From the IMG/VR virus record IMGVR_UViG_3300020394_000320, positions 1 through 29,836 of that record: 29,836 bases of DNA, one strand, 5' to 3'. The notes beneath the pieces were generated by a model. It was given only the letters and a program-made list of their open reading frames with translations. It ran no database searches and had not been told where the DNA came from. Of this stretch, positions 22,672-29,076 are shown in pieces. The DNA comes from a virus. The translations under genes and the position numbers were made by a program. Within the stretch, counting starts at the first letter, position 1; each line of letters begins with the position of its first letter.

Positions 22672-22905
22672 TTACGAGCGGTTTGCTACTTTAGGCGAAT
22701 CGTCAATTGCCTTTAGTAAATCTTTAAATGCTTCGCAACGACCTTGCAGACGGTGGATTGTAGCCATGTCATCTGCTTGCAGTAGCCGCGAAACGGCTTT
22801 TTCAGTTTGCTCCTCTAGCAGTGCTATCAGAGCGTTATTGCCTGTTTCTTTTATTCTTAGCAGCGCATTTATTTGCTGCTGGTCACAAAGATTCAAGTCA
22901 ATCAT
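22672..22905 (-). CDS. Small helical protein upstream of scaffold (77 aa)
   Basis: Starts at ATG 22905; no ribosome site precedes it, but a sigma-70-like promoter predicts transcription beginning at or within a base or two of this ATG, so it may be read leaderless. MIDLNLCDQQQINALLRIKE then ALIALLEEQTEKAVSRLLQ suggests two to three helices. Comparable small helical proteins occur between portal and scaffold in podoviruses, role unclear. I do not recognise a named family. Confidence 0.6.
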   Translation of the reverse strand: MIDLNLCDQQQINALLRIKETGNNALIALLEEQTEKAVSRLLQADDMATIHRLQGRCEAFKDLLKAIDDSPKVANRS

Positions 22906-22911
22906 AGGGCA

Positions 22912-22940
22912 AGAATACTAAATATGTTATATCGTGTCAA
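22912..22940 (-). promoter_or_regulatory. Sigma-70-like promoter overlapping a dyad motif
   Basis: Minus strand TTGACA (22935-22940), a perfect -35 box, then 17 bases and TATTCT (22912-22917). The predicted start is about 22905, the first base of the next gene. The -35 box is part of a degenerate dyad copy (TTGACACGATAT, 22929-22940), so a protein bound to the dyad would block or assist polymerase directly. Confidence 0.5.
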
Positions 22941-23097
22941 CAGGTTGTGTATTTAGCTCTTTTGCTTTCTTTAAAGCATTTTCTGCGAGCATTCCATAAA
23001 ATGCAGCAGCTCTACCTTCAGAAACATGAGCTATGCCCTTTATTTCTTCTAACGCTTCTTCGTAAATTTTAATTATTTCTTCGACGCTATTGTCCAT
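22927..23097 (-). CDS. Small acidic helical protein after the portal gene (56 aa)
   Basis: The ATG at 23097 lies within the last codons of the portal gene (11-base overlap). The 56 residues begin MDNSVEEIIKIYEEALEEIK and read IAHVSEGRAAAFYGMLAEN, then ALKKAKELNTQPVDTI, a single helical domain with clean heptad-like spacing. Codon use and overlap support a real gene. Its tail encodes the TTGACA element of the downstream promoter. Function unknown. Confidence 0.7.
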   Translation of the reverse strand: MDNSVEEIIKIYEEALEEIKGIAHVSEGRAAAFYGMLAENALKKAKELNTQPVDTI

Positions 23098-25123
23098 TTG
23101 GCCTAGGGCTAACTAAGTTTTCCTGACGCCCCCCTTGAGGTGTGCCATCTTCCTGCAAATTTTCTTGGGCTGCTTGAGCTTGCATTTGTTGCAACATCAT
23201 AGCTTGTTGCTGAGCCATCTCTTGTTGTTTTTGTACGTCTTCACGAGATGGAACCAGACGATCAACATTTGTATTGAGATTACCCGCCATATCACGCATA
23301 AGCTCTGCAGTGCCCGGAAGCCCAACAATCTGTTGTGCGATTGGACTTTCCAGTACAAGACGCAAGAACTCATTTTTGCGTACAGCTTCTGTTTCTTTAA
23401 CCACCAGAGACATAGCGCCCCGCGCTAGTATCTGTACGTCACCGATAAGATCAGGATCATCAGCATATCTGAGGTTTCTCTGGTATTGTCGCTCGAGCAT
23501 TGGACGTAAAACGTCAAAATCAATATTACTTATAACCTGCTTGATAGATTTCCCTGCATTGCTCATAAGCATTGACAGACCAGACGAAGTTCGTCCTGCA
23601 CCCGGCACATGGGAGCCTGTCATATATTTGGGTATACCAGACACCTCATCAGCCAAAATCATGAATTTATCAAATACTCCTAAGAGCTCTGCAGCATTAG
23701 AATTTGGCTGAAAAAATGTCATTGGGGGCGAGGAATCATTGTAATCAGAAGCTTGAAACTGCCAGATTTTCCAAGGGTGCATCTGTGTGATGTCCTCGCC
23801 CGGAGGGAGACGACTGATATTTACACCAACTTGAGGGCCGGAAGATATACCCATGTTATTTGCAAGAGCTCTGGCAGCAGCGTTACACATATTTTGAGCG
23901 TCCATACACAAGTCAGCGACTCCGTTACCGTCTAGGCGACCTGGAACTTTCTCGAACGAGGTAACGTAGTAAGGTTTACGACCAAGTGGGTCATAATTCA
24001 AAACAGCACGAATGACAGTATTTTTTACCATCCAAACTTCACAAGGATAAGATTTTTGCGGATCAGGAATTTCTTCTTCAGATAAACCCCAGTCAAGCAA
24101 TAAATCACCGGGAATAGTATCCCACAATTGTATAGCTGCAACAACATCTGAGCTAGCTTCATCCATATCAACGCTTGTCACGTCTTCATATTCTTGGTGC
24201 TCTTCATCGAGCCAGTTCATTCCTCCATGACCAAAATCAACTAAAAGAGAACGTACAGACGCTTCATCATACCCTTCTACACCAATCATATTTTCTACAT
24301 CTTCGCGAGTAAGATGGTGTACTTCAATCACGGGCATGTTTTGTATATCATCACCCCAAGGACACCAATAAAATTTAAATGGGTCAACTCGTTCCCATTC
24401 ATCACGAATTACTTCTACAACTCCTAACCCACCTTCTACATATTTCATTGTCTTTCGTTTTCTAGGAGTAGGCCCCTTCATGATTGCATATGGAAAGGTT
24501 GCGATATCGTTTGTAAACTCAAACAACGCTTTGGTGTACCCACCTTCTGTCATTTGGTCTTCCATCTTTTTTTCCATGCGCTCAACACGTTGTTCGGCTT
24601 GAAACTTCATAGCTCGCATAGCCGTATCTTTCATCCCGCTAGCTAGCTGTTTTAATTCATCTTGTGTTGGCGGTGCATTTCCAGCTTCATAGTACGCCAT
24701 AAGATTTTGACGCATTATGTTCTGCATGTTTTGCGCAATATCAGGAGGAACTTCAGGTATTGGCGTAGCAGAAAGCGACCAAGGTTTATCTTCACCTTGC
24801 CCTAAAAGTGTATCTCTAAGCCAAGCTGTCGCTGTACGACACTTTGCGCTTACGATACCCATAAAAATTTCTGACCCCCCATGCTCTCGTATCTCAGCTA
24901 GTTTATTAGGGTCGTATTCCATGTTTCGTGCACGAAGACAATCTATCAGCCTGTCCTCTAGTTCGTCTCTAAAATGTTCACGCATCATTTCCCAACGATG
25001 GCGGACATGAGATCCAAGCCCCTGTGCTATAGGAGAATTTTGAGTTATGTCAGACTGTCGTTGCGCTTCTGCTTCTATATCACTAGAACGCGCAACAGGT
25101 ATTATAGAGGGGCCAAGGTTCAT
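23087..25123 (-). CDS. Portal (head-tail connector) protein (678 aa)
   Basis: Starts at ATG 25123, overlapping the upstream stop (ATGA). Size, position after the large terminase and before scaffold, and sequence identify it as the portal. An N-terminal helical region (RHRWEMMREHFRDELEDR) leads into a stem and wing region with FPYAIMKGPTPRKRKTM and YEDVTSVDMDEASSDVVAAI, a central segment NAAARALANNMGISSGPQVG, the helix KFMILADEVSGIPKYMTGS, and a Gln-rich C-terminal helix (about 640-665, QQQAMMLQQMQAQAAQ) like the barrel of long podovirus portals. It forms the dodecameric DNA gate and docks the terminase. Confidence 0.88.
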   Translation of the reverse strand: MNLGPSIIPVARSSDIEAEAQRQSDITQNSPIAQGLGSHVRHRWEMMREHFRDELEDRLIDCLRARNMEYDPNKLAEIREHGGSEIFMGIVSAKCRTATAWLRDTLLGQGEDKPWSLSATPIPEVPPDIAQNMQNIMRQNLMAYYEAGNAPPTQDELKQLASGMKDTAMRAMKFQAEQRVERMEKKMEDQMTEGGYTKALFEFTNDIATFPYAIMKGPTPRKRKTMKYVEGGLGVVEVIRDEWERVDPFKFYWCPWGDDIQNMPVIEVHHLTREDVENMIGVEGYDEASVRSLLVDFGHGGMNWLDEEHQEYEDVTSVDMDEASSDVVAAIQLWDTIPGDLLLDWGLSEEEIPDPQKSYPCEVWMVKNTVIRAVLNYDPLGRKPYYVTSFEKVPGRLDGNGVADLCMDAQNMCNAAARALANNMGISSGPQVGVNISRLPPGEDITQMHPWKIWQFQASDYNDSSPPMTFFQPNSNAAELLGVFDKFMILADEVSGIPKYMTGSHVPGAGRTSSGLSMLMSNAGKSIKQVISNIDFDVLRPMLERQYQRNLRYADDPDLIGDVQILARGAMSLVVKETEAVRKNEFLRLVLESPIAQQIVGLPGTAELMRDMAGNLNTNVDRLVPSREDVQKQQEMAQQQAMMLQQMQAQAAQENLQEDGTPQGGRQENLVSPRPNGQ

Positions 25124-25311
25124 TCTTCTTCTTTAATGTCTTTTAATTCTGGTCGGCAATAAGCTGAGTACGGACTGCCAGTCCCTGCAACATTAATTTT
25201 AGAAACGTGCCATGAACACGTTTGATAGTTGCCAACTACTCCTTCGTCCACTATTTCCGATCCTTTCAATAGTACTAAAACAAATATCACAGTCTTCACT
25301 ACAAATATCAT
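25120..25311 (-). CDS. Small protein with hydrophobic N-terminus between terminase and portal (63 aa)
   Basis: ATG at 25311 chosen over the adjacent TTG. The first 16 residues (MIFVVKTVIFVLVLLK) form a membrane span or uncleaved signal; the rest contains two Cys (CSWHVSK, AYCRPELKD) and an acidic end, so it could be exported with a disulfide. The stop overlaps the portal start. There is no clear ribosome site; a dyad motif lies directly upstream. Exclusion or envelope functions are possible but unproven. Confidence 0.6.
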   Translation of the reverse strand: MIFVVKTVIFVLVLLKGSEIVDEGVVGNYQTCSWHVSKINVAGTGSPYSAYCRPELKDIKEEE

Positions 25312-25318
25312 CAAACCG

Positions 25319-25330
25319 ATAACGCGTCAA
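25319..25330. promoter_or_regulatory. Recurrent dyad motif after the terminase gene
   Basis: Minus strand TTGACGCGTTAT, half-sites TTGAC and GTTAT around GC, placed between the terminase stop (25335-25337) and the next start (25311). It shares TCTGTTRACG with the copy before the small terminase gene. Confidence 0.45.
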
Positions 25331-25334
25331 CAGA

Positions 25335-26750
25335 TTATGTCCACCCTGCAGCTGACACTTTAACGACTTCCTTTCTCTGCACGTTAAAACCCATAGCGCC
25401 AAAAACTTCTCCACCGTCTGCATGCAAACACATATACTGAAACGCATCAGCTATGTCAGACCACGGGTGGGATTTTTCTGGCTTCTCGTCACGTACCCCC
25501 TTCGTATTTATTTTGTACCTGTATTTTCCTGCAAGAGCCTGTATCAAATTGCTAGCATTGATAGGGCAGGCAATGAATCCGTACTTGCCGTCGACCACAC
25601 GTGTGAGGTATTTGTCGACCGCAGATATTCTAGCTGCTACAGAGTTTGTCCGCGCAGGTCGTATACTAAATCCTTCGTTCTTGTAGATGTCAGCTACCGT
25701 ACGTTCGTCAGTCTGTACGCGCTGAAACGCAGCGGGGTCAATTATCACCACAGCTTTTCGTCCTCCATATTTGTTCGCCAGCAGAGGTTTCAGTCTTTCT
25801 CTAACAAATCGTAACGCACCCATGCCATCAGAGATAAGCGAATCGTAAACTATCAGGCGCCCGTCGTATGCAACGTTGCCGATGACTGCAGCGGGCGTCA
25901 GTCCGGCGTCGACACCTATTATCAGTGGACTGTCTGTAAACATTGGTTTGAGCTCTTCCTCCGCCACGTGCACTGACCTGTCGAACGATCTAAATACTGG
26001 TTGTCCACTTAAAGACTTACCAAACTGGGCGTGTATATACACATCCACCCAGTCTTCCGTCTTACCTTGAGAAAGATTATCGTAGTAATCATCAGGTAAA
26101 TACTTAACCCAGTCTGCTTCAGGGCTCATTCCGCTCGGTTGAAGGGTAACATGGACGTTTTCAGGGGGGTCTGTGAGCAAATCTTCCCAATATGTGTCCA
26201 TATCAGGGGGGTTTGTCATGCCCCAAAGGTGCATATTTGGCACTCCATTATCGGTCTGACACCCCACTCCATTCATCATTTTGTCCGGATATCGCCCTAT
26301 TCTACCCTGTGCAGCGTTGTAAATATCGGGGTGAATCTCCCTAAATTCGTCAAAAATGAAGAAACTAGCCTGTAAAGACAGCAATCTACGCACATCATTA
26401 GCGTCATCTAGCCCTCTAAACAGCACTTCGCACTCAATTTCACCCACTTTTATGATGAATTTGTACTCAGTTTTAAGAAAACTACCCATAATTCCATCAG
26501 GAATCCACTTCAGGAAGTCCGGAATAGACGTATCTCGCAGCTGTTCACGTGTATTTCGCACCCAAATTGCCCTAGAACGGCGTATTCCGTCCTTACATGG
26601 GGCCATTCTAGCCGCATGATGCAGTATTTTCATGATTCCGGCTGTAGTTTTCGTCGATCCTACGGGGCCAACAGCCAACGAAATGAATTTTTCGCTGTAA
26701 AAGAACTCATCAAGGCTCTTTATGACCTCAAAATTGATTTCATGAGCCAT
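25335..26750 (-). CDS. terL: Terminase large subunit (471 aa)
   Basis: Starts at ATG 26750 and overlaps the small subunit gene by 11 bases. It is the ATP-driven DNA-packaging motor with nuclease. The ATPase P-loop is GPVGSTKTT (residues 28-36), Walker B is FFIFDE with Asp134-Glu135, and the coupling motif is WGMTNPP (Thr179-Asn180). The RNase H-like nuclease has Asp281 (IIGVDAG), Asp338 (VVIIDPAAF) and Asp432/Asp435 (HPWSDIADAFQYM). All acidic residues are present, so it should cut and package. The length is typical. No tRNA-like or inserted element interrupts it. Confidence 0.92.
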   Translation of the reverse strand: MAHEINFEVIKSLDEFFYSEKFISLAVGPVGSTKTTAGIMKILHHAARMAPCKDGIRRSRAIWVRNTREQLRDTSIPDFLKWIPDGIMGSFLKTEYKFIIKVGEIECEVLFRGLDDANDVRRLLSLQASFFIFDEFREIHPDIYNAAQGRIGRYPDKMMNGVGCQTDNGVPNMHLWGMTNPPDMDTYWEDLLTDPPENVHVTLQPSGMSPEADWVKYLPDDYYDNLSQGKTEDWVDVYIHAQFGKSLSGQPVFRSFDRSVHVAEEELKPMFTDSPLIIGVDAGLTPAAVIGNVAYDGRLIVYDSLISDGMGALRFVRERLKPLLANKYGGRKAVVIIDPAAFQRVQTDERTVADIYKNEGFSIRPARTNSVAARISAVDKYLTRVVDGKYGFIACPINASNLIQALAGKYRYKINTKGVRDEKPEKSHPWSDIADAFQYMCLHADGGEVFGAMGFNVQRKEVVKVSAAGWT

Positions 26751-27090
26751 CGTCTATAGCCTGACCCTCAATTGTTATGGCATCTTCCTGATCTTTGGCG
26801 CGTGTGATGTTGATTACCACCTGCGGGCCCGCTCCAGCGACGTCGGCTTTACTGTCAGGTTCTAATCTGCCCATTTTATTGAGTAACTTTTGAAATTCTA
26901 TACGGGCAGTCGGGTTTACCTCCGGACTTTGCATAGTTCTAAAAAGATTATCAAGGTTCACCGCCCCCAAAAGGCGCGCGACTGTCTCCATTAGGGACGG
27001 ATCTTCCTCGATCTTGGCTAGCTCAGCAGGAGTCAAGATAGGTTCATGGACTTTCGTAGGATCTATTACATGGTTAACACGTTCTGTCAT
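26740..27090 (-). CDS. Terminase small subunit (116 aa)
   Basis: ATG at 27090 chosen over a GTG six bases upstream. There is no ribosome site; the recurrent dyad lies 1-13 bases before it, with a TTGACC box 17 bases farther, so the message may start at the ATG. MTERVNHVIDPTKVHEPILT, then helical LTPAELAKIEEDPSLMETV, RIEFQKLLNKMGRLEP, and an acidic C-terminus fit a small terminase that recognises the packaging site and loads the large subunit. Identification rests mainly on its overlap with terL; the sequence itself is weakly diagnostic. Confidence 0.7.
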   Translation of the reverse strand: MTERVNHVIDPTKVHEPILTPAELAKIEEDPSLMETVARLLGAVNLDNLFRTMQSPEVNPTARIEFQKLLNKMGRLEPDSKADVAGAGPQVVINITRAKDQEDAITIEGQAIDDGS

Positions 27091-27091
27091 A

Positions 27092-27103
27092 GCCACACGT
27101 TAA
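27092..27103. promoter_or_regulatory. Recurrent dyad motif at the head of the late operon
   Basis: Minus strand TTAACGTGTGGC; with flanks CTGTTAACGTGTGG. A second weaker copy (plus TTAACACGTTCT, 27074-27085) lies 18 bases into the small terminase gene. A TTGACC box at 27120-27125 stands 17 bases from TAACGT, giving TSS near 27090. This would be the principal leftward start. Confidence 0.5.
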
Positions 27104-27357
27104 CAGATGCGCTTCTTTTGGTCAACTAGCAGCATGACGAAGAACAAAAGGGGAACAATAGAAAAAACAGGGGTTGCGATGAACGGGATACATAAGGCCG
27201 GGGCCGGGGGGTGCAGCACCTCGGTCCCTCCCCTCCCCTTGTTTACGCTTTTCCATTGATAGAACATAAGACCATGCGAAAAAACGTGGCAGTTCTCGGC
27301 AGATAACCTCTCGTGGTAGTGGGTACTAGCAAAGCAGTAACATGTGATGCGTGTATT

Positions 27358-27374
27358 CCCTCACGGGCTGAGGG
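27358..27374. promoter_or_regulatory. Hairpin CCCTCA-loop-TGAGGG in the non-coding divide
   Basis: Six Watson-Crick pairs (extendable by two weaker pairs) with a 5-base loop CGGGC. A second short hairpin CGAC-ACGGTG-GTCG follows at 27379. No T-tract follows on either strand, so it is not a classic terminator. Confidence 0.35.
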
Positions 27375-27460
27375 GAGACGACACGGTGGTCGTGGAGAGC
27401 GACGGAAGTACGGGTGTCAGAAGGTTTGGGGTCGTTAGTTGAGTGGATAGGGTAGCGTAG

Positions 27461-27562
27461 CCATGCCATATATATGCAAAGCATGGAGCGTCCTCACCGA
27501 TTAAGTTCGGCGGCACTGTAACTCAAAAGGTTACATACTGTACATTCAGAGAGTGTGCAGTA
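27461..27562 (+). ncRNA. Hairpin-rich leader of the first rightward gene (possible structured RNA)
   Basis: Four successive stems occur in 100 bases ahead of the ATG at 27595: CCATGC/GCATGG (27461-27486), CCGA/TCGG with loop TTAAGT (27497-27510), GTAAC/GTTAC with loop TCAAAAG (27518-27534), and a 9-bp stem TACTGTACA/TGTGCAGTA with a 9-base loop (27536-27562). After the last stem come CCTTAATCTTTT and the ribosome site TGGAGTAATT. It does not match a tRNA or a riboswitch I know. A structured leader or attenuator is the likeliest reading. Confidence 0.4.
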
Positions 27563-27594
27563 CCTTAATCTTTTAACAAAACAATGGAGTAATT

Positions 27595-28092
27595 ATGCTT
27601 ACAGAAAAACAAATTAAGGCAAAAATTGGTGGCATTAATAGATCAACTAAAGCTATCAGAAACAATATCCAAGAAGTTCTTTGCAGTATTGCAGGACGTG
27701 GATTTGACGTAGAAGTTGGCGACGTTTCTTTGTTCACTAATCTTGTCAATGCGACAACTGGTATGAACCAAGCACTTATCAAAAGATGGATACGTGAGAA
27801 TGGGTTAGCCACTTGGAACAAAGACAAGGGTAGATATACTTTGAACAAGAACGCGCAAACTAAAGCAAATGAAGAGTTCGACGACGCTCACGCATATTGC
27901 TTGTATCTTTTCACTGACGAAACAAAAACTTGGTACAACCCACCTAAGTCAGAAAGCAACGGCGACAAGAAAGAGTTCGACGTCAAGGCTTGGGCGGCGA
28001 GAGCGTACAGTTCCCACAAAGATCATCTTGATGCTATGATCAAGGAACTTGCCAAGTACAAGGAAAAGGCAAAGCTTGACCTTGTCGCGTAA
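27595..28092 (+). CDS. First rightward (early) gene, unknown function (165 aa)
   Basis: Starts at ATG 27595 with ribosome site AATGGAGTAATT. The protein is lysine-rich and mixed alpha/beta: MLTEKQIKAKIGGINRSTKA, then NNIQEVLCSIAGRGFDVEVG, NQALIKRWIRENGLATWNKD, and a C-terminal helix ending YKEKAKLDLVA. The segment around residues 55-85 (MNQALIKRWIRENG, TWNKDKGRYTL) resembles a small winged-helix-like DNA-binding unit, which is only an impression. It heads the early operon behind a structured leader and is followed by the iteron cluster, so a replication or regulatory role, including iteron binding, is worth testing. Confidence 0.65.
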   Translation: MLTEKQIKAKIGGINRSTKAIRNNIQEVLCSIAGRGFDVEVGDVSLFTNLVNATTGMNQALIKRWIRENGLATWNKDKGRYTLNKNAQTKANEEFDDAHAYCLYLFTDETKTWYNPPKSESNGDKKEFDVKAWAARAYSSHKDHLDAMIKELAKYKEKAKLDLVA

Positions 28093-28177
28093 GTGACGCC
28101 ATGCGAAACGTCATGTAAAACGTCATATTGGAAAGCTCAATAAAAACAATCACTTGAGTATACCTTTATGACGTTAT

Positions 28178-28206
28178 GACGTTATGACGTTAATATAAAG
28201 TATAAT
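28178..28206 (+). promoter_or_regulatory. Possible promoter embedded in the iterons
   Basis: TATAAT at 28201-28206 is a perfect -10 box. The best -35 at 17 bases (GACGTT, 28178-28183) is poor and is made of iteron sequence. If used, iteron-bound protein would control it directly. Confidence 0.3.
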
Positions 28207-28229
28207 CAGATATTTCAAAGTGTGCATGG

Positions 28230-28241
28230 TTAACGTGTATA
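28230..28241. promoter_or_regulatory. Recurrent dyad motif on the rightward side
   Basis: Plus strand TTAACGTGTATA, with flanks ATGGTTAACGTGTATACG. It shares GTTAACGTGT exactly with the copy before the small terminase but points rightward, as do the genes here. It lies between the two iteron groups. Confidence 0.45.
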
Positions 28242-28375
28242 CGACCGCTTATGATATGTCTCTCTCAATGAGCGTCATAACGTCATAAGCTAACAAACTC
28301 AATAACTTAAACAAATCGAAACGTCATAATGAGCGTCATAACTCTTATGAACGTCACATACTATTGGAGGTACTA

Positions 28376-28660
28376 ATGAAGTCTTATCATAATTATCAAA
28401 AGCCATCACATAAAGTATCGTGCAACTGGCATAGAAAATTATCCACTGCGGACAAACGCGACAAAGCTATTGCACGTGGTGTATCCGAAACTGCAACCAA
28501 CAAGCACAAGGATATTCTTGAGAAGTATTCGATCACTTCTGATGACGGTGCTTGGCTAGTTGTGATGAAAGGTAGACACGACGTTCCTGTCTATAGATCT
28601 GCCACGCTCAACGACGCTATCGAGTACACACATTATTTCGATCGTGTCTATAACGCGTAA
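28376..28660 (+). CDS. Small early protein of unknown function (94 aa)
   Basis: Start set at ATG 28376 because TTGGAGGTACTA lies immediately before it; an upstream TTG reading would swallow that site. The protein MKSYHNYQKPSHKVSCNWHR is basic at the N-terminus with three His and one Cys, then helical (KRDKAIARGVSETATNKHKD), then a short beta part (GAWLVVMKGRHDVPVYRSAT). No family recognised. It is followed ten bases later by a tRNA gene. Confidence 0.6.
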   Translation: MKSYHNYQKPSHKVSCNWHRKLSTADKRDKAIARGVSETATNKHKDILEKYSITSDDGAWLVVMKGRHDVPVYRSATLNDAIEYTHYFDRVYNA

Positions 28661-28661
28661 A
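28650..28661. promoter_or_regulatory. Dyad-class motif before the tRNA gene
   Basis: Plus ATAACGCGTAAA, half-sites ATAAC and GTAAA around GC, 8 bases before the tRNA and overlapping the stop codon of the preceding gene, as at several other copies. Confidence 0.35.
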
Positions 28662-28669
28662 CTGTTTAT

Positions 28670-28743
28670 GGGGGTCTGGTGTAATGGTAGCACGACAAGT
28701 TCCAACCTTGTAAGCGTGGGTTCAATTCCTACGACCTCTGCCA
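28670..28743 (+). tRNA. tRNA-Trp (anticodon CCA), CCA end encoded
   Basis: The 74 bases fold into a full cloverleaf. Acceptor: GGGGGTC with GACCTCT (two G-T pairs). D arm: GTGT-AATGGTA-GCAC. Anticodon arm: ACAAG-TTCCAAC-CTTGT, perfect stem, anticodon CCA at loop positions 3-5. Variable region: AAGC. T arm: GTGGG-TTCAATT-CCTAC. Then G and CCA. The D arm resembles tRNA-Gly, but shifting the loop to a TCC anticodon breaks the stem, so Trp is preferred. It lies inside the rightward gene row. It could supplement host UGG decoding or mark a former integration site; no integrase is visible. Confidence 0.85.
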
Positions 28744-28767
28744 ATCTTAACCTTAACGGAGAAACTT

Positions 28768-28950
28768 ATGACACTAGATGAAATACTCAATAGAGAAAAC
28801 ATAGATAACCACGTAACGACATTCACGTATCTGAAAGACGAGACAATGCGTGATAGACTTAATGGTCTACAGGGTACGCTTACACCTGTAGATATAAACA
28901 TCAACGAAAATACTAGCGCATACATGGAGGTAATATGGGTAGAAGATTGA
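28768..28950 (+). CDS. Small acidic protein (60 aa)
   Basis: Starts at ATG 28768 after TAACGGAGAAACTT. It begins MTLDEILNRENIDNHVTTFT and continues LKDETMRDRLNGLQGTL, with an acidic C-terminus (NENTSAYMEVIWVED). It overlaps the following gene by 16 bases and contains that gene's GGAGG ribosome site. Family not recognised. Confidence 0.65.
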   Translation: MTLDEILNRENIDNHVTTFTYLKDETMRDRLNGLQGTLTPVDININENTSAYMEVIWVED

Positions 28951-29060
28951 TACGACTCATTGGCGACGTGATCGCTAGGGTAAACAAAGAAACGTTAGAA
29001 GACGTTATAGGTGCAGTGTGCATATTCGCATCAATGTACGTACTTCTACTTGTATTTTGA
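28935..29060 (+). CDS. Small membrane protein (41 aa)
   Basis: ATG at 28935 follows ATGGAGGTAAT. A basic amphipathic head (MGRRLIRLIGDVIARVNK) is followed by a single membrane span at about residues 24-41 (VIGAVCIFASMYVLLLVF) that ends at the stop, leaving almost no tail. Small early membrane proteins of phages often modify host envelope or exclude rivals. That is a general expectation, not evidence. Confidence 0.65.
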   Translation: MGRRLIRLIGDVIARVNKETLEDVIGAVCIFASMYVLLLVF

Positions 29061-29076
29061 CTAGAGAGGTATTGAT

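Larger units (their letters stand above)
27104..27594. other. Non-coding divide between leftward and rightward genes
   Basis: A 490-base stretch with no gene I can support. Bases 27181-27240 are about 70% G+C, in sharp contrast to the AT-rich genes, with G runs (27197-27211), an odd-length palindrome GGTGCAGCACC and C runs (27225-27238). From 27340 on, many short inverted repeats follow. Candidates are the packaging (pac/cos) site beside the terminase genes, and the leader and promoter of the rightward genes. Two short rightward frames (from 27134, 41 codons; from 27347, 31 codons) lack ribosome sites and were not called. Confidence 0.6.
28106..28357. repeat. Iteron cluster, 8-bp unit TTATGACG in both orientations
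   Basis: Three perfect head-to-tail units TTATGACG at 28166-28189, followed by TTAA. Four inverted units CGTCATAA lie at 28273, 28281 (tandem), 28322 and 28334. Degenerate copies are at 28109, 28121, 28345 and 28352. The two orientations face each other across an AT-rich stretch (28190-28217). The whole gap 28093-28375 contains no gene. It fits a replication origin or a multi-site operator. Confidence 0.7.

Noticed and set aside
25199-25447. Minus-strand 82-codon frame overlapping the end of the large terminase gene
   Set aside because: It covers conserved terminase C-terminal codons in another frame and most of the small membrane gene; no ribosome site and no coupling.
27134-27442. Two short rightward frames in the non-coding divide (41 codons from 27134, 31 codons from 27347)
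   Set aside because: Neither has a ribosome site, both run through the hairpin/G+C-rich segment, and the amino acid patterns look like products of low-complexity DNA. They were left out of the gene list.
27421-27520. A second, degenerate tRNA in the leader (D-arm-like TTAGTTGAGTGGATAGGG)
   Set aside because: No matching T loop or acceptor stem could be found; the hairpins do not form a cloverleaf.
28670-28743. Reading the tRNA as tRNA-Gly(TCC) because of its D arm
   Set aside because: A TCC anticodon requires shifting the loop by one base, which destroys the perfect 5-bp anticodon stem.
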